Shown piece by piece: positions 1-6,400 of a stretch of DNA of 6,937 nt (the stretch's first letter is position 1; each line of letters starts with the position of its first letter). Below the pieces are notes generated by a model. It made no database searches. It had not been told where the DNA came from and saw nothing but the letters and a program-made list of their open reading frames with translations. The translations under genes and the position numbers were made by a program. The stretch covers positions 1 to 6,937 of the forward strand of contig CAMPIG010000259.1 of NCBI GenBank assembly GCA_946886255.1. Direction: 5' to 3'. Source of the stretch: an uncultured Cellvibrio sp. Lineage in GTDB: Bacteria > Pseudomonadota > Gammaproteobacteria > Pseudomonadales > Cellvibrionaceae.

Positions 1-102
1 ATATAAATTCAGACGACAAAATGTGTGTTTCCCGGCTTATTTACATTAAAAACGACGAAATACTTGTGGACTGTAGGGCAAATTTTTGTAAAATCCCGCT
101 CA

Positions 103-116
103 TGGTATCGCTACCA
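103..116. promoter_or_regulatory. candidate LacI-family operator
   Basis: The 14-mer TGGTATCGCTACCA is a near-perfect even palindrome with a central CG: six of seven base pairs are symmetric, and only T108/C111 break it. This is the shape of LacI-family operators. It differs at two positions from the Xanthomonas xylan box as I recall it (TGGTAGCGCTAACA) and resembles actinobacterial CelR/CebR sites (TGGGAGCGCTCCCA). It lies 9 nt after a candidate -10 element (TAAAAT, 89-94), where a bound repressor would block initiation. The regulated gene is uncertain: either the membrane protein 360 nt downstream or an unseen divergent gene. Confidence 0.5.
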
Positions 117-241
117 CTACTCAACACCACCCACGCATTGCCGGTGTCAGTACTGGTAAAAATATAACTACTAGCGACAAAACATAATTAAAAAGCTGTA
201 CCGAGCCGTGATAGTCAAAGCGTTCATCGCATGCAGTATCC

Positions 242-272
242 TGTAAAACGAATACTCTCCTATCGTTTTACA
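242..272. repeat. perfect 10-bp inverted repeat, 11-nt spacer
   Basis: The arms TGTAAAACGA (242-251) and TCGTTTTACA (263-272) are exact reverse complements separated by 11 nt. Their centres are 21 bp apart, about two helical turns, which suits a dimeric DNA-binding protein on one face of the helix. The stem is AT-rich and has no T-tract on either side, so a Rho-independent terminator is unlikely. The binding factor is unknown. Confidence 0.55.
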
Positions 273-435
273 ACTTCACCGGCCCATCACAATCATTTTT
301 GTGCTGTTCAAAGCGCAACTGATTTTTATTGCCCGAAAAACGCGTTGTCCCTTTAACTACCGCTGTTTTTCTTCATTAGGCAGAGGTGTGTTAGATAAAA
401 ATGTTAGCGCAATCATTTTCACAATCGTGACGGTG

Positions 436-477
436 ATTGGTTCACAAATAACAAATAAAACAACCGGACTAACCAAT
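436..477 (+). promoter_or_regulatory. inverted repeat that could mask a start codon
   Basis: ATTGGTT (436-442) and AACCAAT (471-477) are exact reverse complements. The right arm includes the first two bases of the ATG at 476, and the 28-nt loop holds the weak Shine-Dalgarno. If the transcript includes both arms, pairing could lower initiation at the membrane-protein gene. Seven base pairs across a 28-nt loop is a modest structure and may be chance. Confidence 0.25.
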
Positions 478-1300
478 GAAAACCTTAATTGTTTATGTTC
501 ATTTGATAGCAGCCTGCGTTGCCGTGGGCATTTTGTTAATGCAGGACCTGGTGTTAGCCAAGACCGGCGGGAAGCCCATGTCGGTATACAGCATCAAGGA
601 ATTGAAACGCGCGGCGGGCATTATTTCCATCGCGCTCAGTGTGCTTTGGGTGTCGGGATTAACGCTGGTATTGATCGGTTACCTTGATAATCCGGAGTAC
701 CTGACAAACCAGAAGATCTGGGCCAAGTTCACCGTGGTCGTTGTGCTGACCATCAACGGAGTGGTGCTGCATCATTTCAGTTTTCCGCGTGTTGCCTCCA
801 GCGGCGGTGTGTTGGGATTAGGCCGCATCGAAAAAACCCTTGTGATACTCACCGGTTGTGTTTCCACCGTTTCCTGGTTGTTCGCCTGCTACCTGGGCAT
901 TGCACGCGGCTGGAATTACACCCTCGAATACAGCTTCATCATGTTTATTTATCTCGGTTTGATCGGCACGGCCTGCATCTTTGGCTCTACTGTTTTCTCA
1001 AGCCGCGGAATCCTGGACTTAAACAATGTTGAAAAACTGCTGGTTGTGTTTTGCGGTTCCATCTCTGCATTCGCTTGGTTGTTCGCTTGCTACCTCGGTA
1101 TCGCCCACCCCTGGAATCCGGCGGAAGCATCCCGCACCGTGATGTACATGAATATCGGCTTACTCGCCACCGCCTGTGTGGTGGGTTGCTTCATTATGCG
1201 TTCGCTCTTCGCGACAAAAAAACATGACGCGCACGCGGACGATGAGCAGCCGATGCTTTCGGAATCCATTTCCCTTGCCAATAGCGTTTCCAAAACATGA
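476..1300 (+). CDS. seven-helix integral membrane protein, DUF2214-like, with internal duplication
   Basis: This gene encodes a 274-residue inner-membrane protein of unknown function. Seven hydrophobic helices are visible, at about residues 4-22, 47-69, 83-101, 120-143, 152-174, 185-210 and 221-245, followed by a polar tail with a His/Asp-rich patch (HDAHADDE). Residues 118-170 and 185-237 are a duplicated two-helix unit sharing WLFACYLGIA and a following WN at an offset of 67. A more diverged first copy may be residues 44-106. The N-terminal half, with His9 in helix 1 and KIWAKF before helix 3, recalls DUF2214 and more loosely CopD-type membrane proteins. His9, His99 and His100 could bind a metal or heme, but this is speculation. 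The ATG at 476 is the first start after an in-frame TAA (470-472); the Shine-Dalgarno is weak (GGA, 466-468). A terminator-like hairpin follows, so it is probably transcribed separately from the next gene. Confidence 0.88.
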   Translation: MKTLIVYVHLIAACVAVGILLMQDLVLAKTGGKPMSVYSIKELKRAAGIISIALSVLWVSGLTLVLIGYLDNPEYLTNQKIWAKFTVVVVLTINGVVLHHFSFPRVASSGGVLGLGRIEKTLVILTGCVSTVSWLFACYLGIARGWNYTLEYSFIMFIYLGLIGTACIFGSTVFSSRGILDLNNVEKLLVVFCGSISAFAWLFACYLGIAHPWNPAEASRTVMYMNIGLLATACVVGCFIMRSLFATKKHDAHADDEQPMLSESISLANSVSKT

Positions 1301-1320
1301 GTTGACCATTTTTTTAAACC

Positions 1321-1350
1321 GCTCGAATCGATGCAGTTTCGAGTCTTTTT
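1321..1350 (+). terminator. probable Rho-independent terminator after the membrane-protein gene
   Basis: CTCGAA (1322-1327) pairs exactly with TTCGAG (1338-1343), and a G-U pair can extend the stem outward at 1321/1344. The loop is 10 nt. A run of five T follows at 1346-1350 after TC. It lies 21 nt past the stop codon of the membrane protein, where a terminator is expected. The stem is short, so termination may be partial. Confidence 0.42.
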
Positions 1351-1381
1351 ACCCTTCGACTAACCTGTGGCGCGTAGTGGA

Positions 1382-1387
1382 AATAAT
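1382..1387 (+). promoter_or_regulatory. weak candidate -10 element for the cbp2E-cbp2D operon
   Basis: AATAAT (1382-1387) matches five of six positions of the sigma-70 -10 box and lies between the terminator-like hairpin and the leader hairpin. The only nearby -35-like hexamer, TTCGAC (1355-1360), is poor and 21 nt away. If this promoter is real it probably needs an activator. No obvious operator palindrome is visible beside it. Confidence 0.2.
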
Positions 1388-1411
1388 GACCGCAGGCTGT
1401 TGTTGGACCGT

Positions 1412-1429
1412 TGCCGAGCTTGCTCGGCA
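1412..1429 (+). promoter_or_regulatory. leader hairpin with CUUG tetraloop upstream of the Cbp2E-like gene
   Basis: TGCCGAG (1412-1418) and CTCGGCA (1423-1429) form a perfect 7-bp stem around a CTTG loop closed by a G-C pair. In RNA, G(CUUG)C is one of the known exceptionally stable tetraloops. It ends 8 nt before the Shine-Dalgarno AGAGGA (1438-1443), which is spaced 7 nt from the ATG at 1451. No T-tract follows, so it is unlikely to be a terminator. A role in 5'-end mRNA stability or ribosome loading is an inference. Confidence 0.5.
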
Positions 1430-1450
1430 TTCACTTAAGAGGAAGACAAG

Positions 1451-3385
1451 ATGAGTAGAATTACAGCCTCTGCGATTACCCCGCGCCGAAGGGGAAGGCT
1501 GGCCCGGTCTTTGTACCTGCTAGGACTTTCCCTTGCGAGCGCGGCCTTTTCGACCCAAGTTTATGCTGCCTGTCAGTATGTCGTTACCAACCAATGGAAC
1601 AACGGCTTTACTGCAGCAATCAGGATTACCAATACCGGTACCAGCGCCATCAACGGCTGGAGTGTGAATTGGCAATACAGCGGTGACAACCGCTTGACCA
1701 GTAACTGGAATGCTAACTACACCGGCACTAATCCCTATTCCGCGTCCAATTTGAATTGGAATGCCAACATTCAACCAAATCAAACGGTTGAAATTGGCTT
1801 CCAGGGAAGCAAAGGCGCTGCAGCGGCGGAAGTTCCCACGGTGACCGGTAGTGCCTGTGGCGGCAGCACATCTTCGGCAGCCAGCTCATCTGCACCGGCA
1901 AGTTCGTCGGCGCCGGCCAGCTCTGTGGCATCCAGCTCCGCGCCGTCTTCTACGGCAAGCAGCTCATCCGTTCCGACCGGTAACGGTGTTTTCTTCACCG
2001 AAACGTTTGAAAACGGCACTGTCGGTGCTGGCCCAAGCGGCTGGAGCACATTCATTGGTTGGATATTTAACGGCAATAACAACAATCAAAGCTCTGGTAA
2101 CTACGCGCTGGTTGATAACAGCAAGTCTTACAACGGCAGCAATTCTATTCACTTCCGCGGCGGACAGAATCCGGCACAAATTGTTCGCGCGTTGCCTGCT
2201 GGCACACAACGTTTGCACATGCGTGCTTACGTCAATCTCAGCAAGGTATTGGGTAATGATCCCGGCGATAACCATGAACACATTATGGGAATCAAGAGAA
2301 CCCAAAATGCCGATGATGAAATTCGTGTGGGTCAAATTAAAGGTGTGCTAGGCACCAACCACGTTCCCAGCGATAACATCGCACCGAAAATGTCGCAATG
2401 GAACAGCGGCCCGCAATTATCTCCTAACGTGTGGTATTGCGTTGAGACAGCTTATTACGCTGACACCGCTTACGACGAGTTGCGTATGTGGGTGAATGGC
2501 AGCCTGGTACATTCTGTTACTTCTGCCAACGATTGGAATAACGGCACCCTCCCGGCCAATTGGCTGAGCGACAAATTTAACTACGCCATGCTCGGCTTCC
2601 ACAGCTTCAGTGGAAATACTGCGGATGTCTGGATGGACGATATCGTTTTGTCTACCGAGCCAATTGGTTGCGGTACGACAATTCCCACCAGTTCCAGTAG
2701 CGCAAGCTCTGTTGCATCCAGTGTTGCGCCCTCGTCCAGTTCGGTGGCTTCTTCTGTTGTTTCTTCAGTCGCGTCGAGTGTGGCTTCCAGTGTTGCCGTG
2801 AGTTCATCGAGTGTGGCAACCAGCAGCGTAGCAAGCTCTGCAAACTCTTCCGTAAATCCAACCGCTGCTTGGGATCTGGATACCGAAGCGTCTTACCTGA
2901 ACTTCGTAACCACTAAAAATACGCATAACGTTGAAGTACATAACTTCGGTTCACTGAGCGGCTTTATCAGCACCGGTGGCGTAGCAACGGTGACCATCGA
3001 ACTGGACAGCGTCAACACTGGTATTGACATACGCAATCAGCGTATGCGCAATCTGTTGTTTGAAACAACCAGTTACCCCACAGCGACAATCACGGTTGAC
3101 GTACCAGCTACATTGCTGAGTTCCCTGTCTGCCGGACAAACCACGCAAACAGATATCAGCGCCAGCGTTAATCTGCACGGTGTAACTACAACCGTTACGA
3201 CCCGCGTGTCGGTACAGCGTTTGTCGAACTCGCGTGTTCTGGTGCAAAGCATGGCACCAGTGCTACCACGCGCGGCGGACTTCGATCTGACCGAGGGTGT
3301 GGAAGCCTTACGTTCCATTGCCAACCTGACATCTATCAGCGCGGCAGTACCTGTGGACTTCGCGCTTGTATTTGATGCGCGCTAA
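1451..3385 (+). CDS. cbp2E: secreted cellulose-binding protein: CBM2, jelly-roll-like domain, YceI (Cbp2E-like)
   Basis: A 644-residue exported protein. A long signal peptide (residues 1-39, basic patch PRRRGR, cleavage near VYA) leads to a CBM2 at 41-136 bounded by Cys41 and Cys136. Trp49, Trp86 and Trp103 align with the three cellulose-contacting tryptophans of CBM2a, so binding to crystalline cellulose is likely. After a Ser/Ala/Pro linker (139-176), residues 180-407 form a domain I cannot name. Its [12 protein letters not shown] and VWMDDIVL motifs suggest a concanavalin-like jelly roll of the lyase/Cip1 type. A second Ser/Val/Ala linker (413-469) joins a C-terminal YceI domain (472-644), a family binding isoprenoid lipids or quinones. 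The Shine-Dalgarno AGAGGA is well placed. The next gene starts 22 nt on and shares CBM2 and YceI. The architecture matches what I recall of C. japonicus Cbp2E, implicated in redox support of cellulose degradation; which cbp2 letter applies is less certain than the family. No heme motif is present, so any redox role rests on the YceI ligand. Confidence 0.85.
   Translation: MSRITASAITPRRRGRLARSLYLLGLSLASAAFSTQVYAACQYVVTNQWNNGFTAAIRITNTGTSAINGWSVNWQYSGDNRLTSNWNANYTGTNPYSASNLNWNANIQPNQTVEIGFQGSKGAAAAEVPTVTGSACGGSTSSAASSSAPASSSAPASSVASSSAPSSTASSSSVPTGNGVFFTETFENGTVGAGPSGWSTFIGWIFNGNNNNQSSGNYALVDNSKSYNGSNSIHFRGGQNPAQIVRALPAGTQRLHMRAYVNLSKVLGNDPGDNHEHIMGIKRTQNADDEIRVGQIKGVLGTNHVPSDNIAPKMSQWNSGPQLSPNVWYCVETAYYADTAYDELRMWVNGSLVHSVTSANDWNNGTLPANWLSDKFNYAMLGFHSFSGNTADVWMDDIVLSTEPIGCGTTIPTSSSSASSVASSVAPSSSSVASSVVSSVASSVASSVAVSSSSVATSSVASSANSSVNPTAAWDLDTEASYLNFVTTKNTHNVEVHNFGSLSGFISTGGVATVTIELDSVNTGIDIRNQRMRNLLFETTSYPTATITVDVPATLLSSLSAGQTTQTDISASVNLHGVTTTVTTRVSVQRLSNSRVLVQSMAPVLPRAADFDLTEGVEALRSIANLTSISAAVPVDFALVFDAR
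1865..1978 (+). repeat. Ser/Ala/Pro-rich linker, first linker of the Cbp2E-like protein
   Basis: Residues 139-176 are almost only Ser, Ala, Pro and Val, with repeated SSSAPA units. This is the flexible linker type common in secreted plant-cell-wall enzymes of Cellvibrio and relatives. It separates the CBM2 from the central domain. Confidence 0.8.
2687..2857 (+). repeat. Ser/Val/Ala-rich linker, second linker of the Cbp2E-like protein
   Basis: Residues 413-469 consist of degenerate SSVA repeats between the central domain and YceI. Serine codons are mixed (TCC, AGC, TCG, TCT, TCA, AGT), so the repeat is kept at protein level while the DNA has drifted. Confidence 0.8.
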
Positions 3386-3407
3386 TTGGAGGCTAAAGAG
3401 AACTATC
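3384..3407 (+). promoter_or_regulatory. intergenic ribosome-binding region deciding the Cbp2D-like start
   Basis: The strong GGAGG (3388-3392) lies 15 nt before the ATG at 3408, which is long. A weaker AAAGAGA (3395-3401) is spaced 6 nt. Reading upstream, in-frame starts at TTG 3366 and ATG 3375 overlap the previous gene, and neither is preceded by a Shine-Dalgarno. The ATG at 3408 opens directly into a classic signal peptide (MKKLLKL), so it is chosen. The short gap suggests translational coupling. Confidence 0.65.
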
Positions 3408-6400
3408 ATGAAAAAATTACTTAAACTCTCGATGCTCTCCCCACTTGGTCTGGCTCTCGGCCTGGTGGTTTCCGGCAATACTGTGGCACAAAGTGTTTGT
3501 ACACCGACCTACACAACGGTGAACAACTGGGGCAGCGGTGCACAAATTGCTTTGTCAGTGACCAACAATGGCCCGGCAGTGAATGGCTGGGAAGTTTGCT
3601 GGACATTTAACGGTGGTGAAACCATTGCCAATTTGTGGAACGGTAATGTCACTACGACCGGAAGCAATGTGTGTGTGACCGACGCCGGTTACAACGCTAA
3701 CCTGCCCGCCAACGGATCGGTCGAATTCGGTTTCAACATCAATAATCCGAGCACGCAGGCACCGACAAACTTTACGCTTAATGGTGCCAGTTGTGGTGGT
3801 AGCAACAATAGCTCCAGCAGTGTCGCTTCAAGCAGTGTGGCTTCCAGCAGTTCAAATAGCAGTGCTCCGGGAACAGCGGCACGCTGGTTATTGGATACCA
3901 CCAAGTCCAGCTTCCATTTTGTGACGGTAAAAAATATCAGCAATGCGGAAGCACATACCTTTACGCAAATGCAGGGAACCGTAGCGAACACCGGTAGTGC
4001 AACGCTGACCATTCCGCTTGCCAGCGTCTCCACCGGTTTTGATATTCGCAACACACGGATGCAGAACCTGTTGTTTGAATCAAGCTATCTGCCCAGCTTG
4101 CACTTCACCACACAATTGAATCTCAGCACGCTGGATTCAATGGCCGTGGGTGACATTGCAGTGCAATCTCTAACAGGTAATTTGATCTTGCACGCGGTGA
4201 GTAAAGCCATCACCTTCGATGCCACCATCGTCAAGCACAGCAGCACCAGCATCAGCGTGTCGCCGCGTAAACCCATCGTGGTTAACAGTGTTGACTTTGA
4301 GATGAATGCTGGTGTGGAAGCGTTGCGCGTGATTGCCAACTTGAGTGCGATCGGTGAGAAAACACCGGTGTACTTCAAGATGTTCCTGACCCGCGACAAT
4401 CCGACCAACATTGCTGCCATTACGCTGCCTAGTGCACCTGCAACGCCGGTTGGTTTGACTGGCAATATCAGCCAGGGAAGTGGTGATACATCACTGGTCT
4501 GGTCGGATGTCAGCAGTAGCGAAACCGGCTTCCTGATTCGCCGTAAAGGTGCTGATGGCCGCTGGACGACGCAAAGCAATTTGCCAGCGAATGCCTCGAT
4601 GTTTGAAGAAAACCTGTTGTCTTCTTTCGGCAGCTACGACTACAAAGTGATTAGCTATCGCGACAGTATTCCATCAACGGCCAGCGCACCGGTGACTCTG
4701 GTTTACACTGACACCAGCGGCTCCAGCTCCAGCACCGGCAATTCATCCAGTGCTGACAACTCATCATCCAGTACCGGTAATTCATCCAGTGCTGGCAACT
4801 CATCCAGTGCCGGCAATTCCAGCAGCTCGGGTGGATTGGAGGGTGATGCATCACGCGGAGAAGGCCTGTGGACATCACAAAGCTGTATCGGGTGTCACGG
4901 TGTCGACGGTGAGAAGAATGCGGATGGTTCACCGGCTTATGCGCCCTTGAATCCAAACCGTTCTGTGTATCGTCACAGCCAGGATAACCAGGATCGCACG
5001 CTCGGCGAATTTATCGAGATGTGGATGCCGCAAGGCAATCCGGGAGCCTGTACCGGCCAATGCGCGGCGGATCTTGAAGCTTACATCCTCACCTGGCGCA
5101 GACCGGCTGATGGTATTCCGGATAATCCGGTATCCAACTTCACCTGTCCGAATACTGGATCAGCGTATGGCCAACGGACCCTGCGTTTGTTGACCAAGAA
5201 AGAATATCAACGCTCAGTACGCGACCTGGTCGGCTACACCCAGGATGTGATTTCACGTCTGCCCGACGACTTTATCGCCGGCGCCTTCGAGAACAACAAC
5301 ACCCTGATCGTCGACAAGAACCGCTACACCAGTTACATCTCCACCGCTGAGCGTATTGCGGAAGATGTAGCCACCCGTTGGAACAACGTGCTGTCCTGTT
5401 CGCCCAGCGCCAGTTGTGCAACCACATTGGTGGATACGCTTGGGCCGCGCGTCTTCCGTCGTCCATTAAGCACCGACGAGCGCACGGCTTACCTGGCCGT
5501 TGCCCAAGGCACAGCGGACGGACGCACAGCAGCAGAAGGTATGGAAATCGCCCTGGCTGCCATGTTGTCCTCACCGCAATTCCTGTATCGCTCGGAAGTG
5601 GGTGATGCCAGCGGTGGCGTGTACAAGCTGAATGGTTACGAAATGGCAACCTACATCAGCTACACCTTCACCGGCACCACGCCCAGTGCATCGCTGATGG
5701 CTGCCGCCGGTAATGGTGAACTCAACACGGCTGCCGGTGTACGTCAACACACCGCTGCTCTGCTGAACTCTACTGATACCAATGCCCTGCTCGGTGACTT
5801 CGTCAACCGTTGGTTGGGTACAAACCAGTTAGAGATCAAAGAGAAAGTCGGCGTTACTGACTTTGCCACTGTTGCGAATGACATGAAGAAAGAGCTGGGC
5901 AAAAACTTTGCCTATGCCATGTTGGATAGCAGCTCAACCTTCGCGTCGGTCTATAACCCGAGCTACACCCACGTTAACCAGCGTCTGGCCAACCTTTACG
6001 GTATGTCTTACTCCGGTAGCGGTGCTGACGCAGACGGTTTCGTCAGAGCAAGCACTGGTGAGCGCGGCGGTATCCTGATGTCCGGTGCCTTCCTCTCGCG
6101 TTATGCAACTGATAAGGATGCCAACCTGGTAACCCGTGCCGTGGCCTTGCGTCGCCGCATGATGTGTCAGGATATTCCTGAGCCACCCTCAGGTGTCAGT
6201 CTTGACCGTGAAGCCCTGGCAGCGCGCGACAAAGAGTTCATTGAAGACCCGCACACCACGCAACGCATGATCTTCGACCGTATTACCTCCGGTACCAGTT
6301 GTTCCAACTGTCACGGCGAGATCATCAACCCGCTGGGCGGCTCCATGGAGAACTACGATGCTCTCGGTCGCGTTCGCGCTACTGACCTGAAAGGCAACGA

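Larger units (their letters stand above)
1..475. other. AT-rich non-coding upstream region
   Basis: I see no convincing gene in this stretch. It is more AT-rich than the coding region that follows and has no long reading frame with a credible ribosome binding site. It holds a LacI-type operator-like palindrome (103-116), a perfect 10-bp dyad (242-272) and a 7-bp inverted repeat whose right arm covers the next start codon (436-477). Two weak sigma-70-like promoters can be proposed: TTGTGG (64-69) with TAAAAT (89-94), and TTGCCG (138-143) with TATAAC (163-168). Both have a longer than ideal 19-nt spacer. The region may also carry control elements for a divergent gene to the left of the window, which cannot be seen. 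Confidence 0.6.

Noticed and set aside
21..167. 48-codon open frame starting ATG at 21, open further to the left edge
   Set aside because: No Shine-Dalgarno, mixed third-position bases unlike the neighbouring genes, and it overlaps the operator-like palindrome. It could be the tail of an unseen upstream gene but cannot be supported.
301..687. 128-codon open frame overlapping the membrane-protein start
   Set aside because: It has a GTG start without a ribosome binding site and no recognisable protein features. Most of it is an out-of-frame reading of the membrane-protein gene.
1412..1429. Leader hairpin read as an intrinsic terminator
   Set aside because: No T-run follows on either strand, and it lies directly before a strong ribosome binding site.
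1559..1573. Possible lipoprotein cleavage site before Cys41 of the Cbp2E-like protein (VYAAC)
   Set aside because: The residue at -3 is Tyr, a poor lipobox fit. Cys41 is the conserved first cysteine of the CBM2 disulfide, paired with Cys136; the Cbp2D-like protein has the equivalent cysteine.
3377..3386. Ten-base match GCGCGCTAAT at the ends of both cbp2-like genes (3377-3386 and 6780-6789)
   Set aside because: Both genes end in Ala-Arg-stop, which explains most of the match. Only the second copy extends into a hairpin, so a shared element is not supported.
3366..3407. Upstream starts for the Cbp2D-like protein (TTG 3366, ATG 3375)
   Set aside because: They would add up to 14 residues before MKKLLKL and spoil the signal peptide. 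They lack a Shine-Dalgarno and overlap the previous gene.
4740..4835. Short regular repeats considered as a CRISPR-like array
   Set aside because: The units are contiguous, in frame and encode a Ser/Asn/Gly linker. There are no unique spacers.
5272..5649. Minus-strand open frames, such as this one, inside the Cbp2D-like gene
   Set aside because: They run antisense to a clearly recognisable domain series, show low-complexity or arginine/cysteine-rich composition typical of shadow frames, and have no ribosome binding sites.
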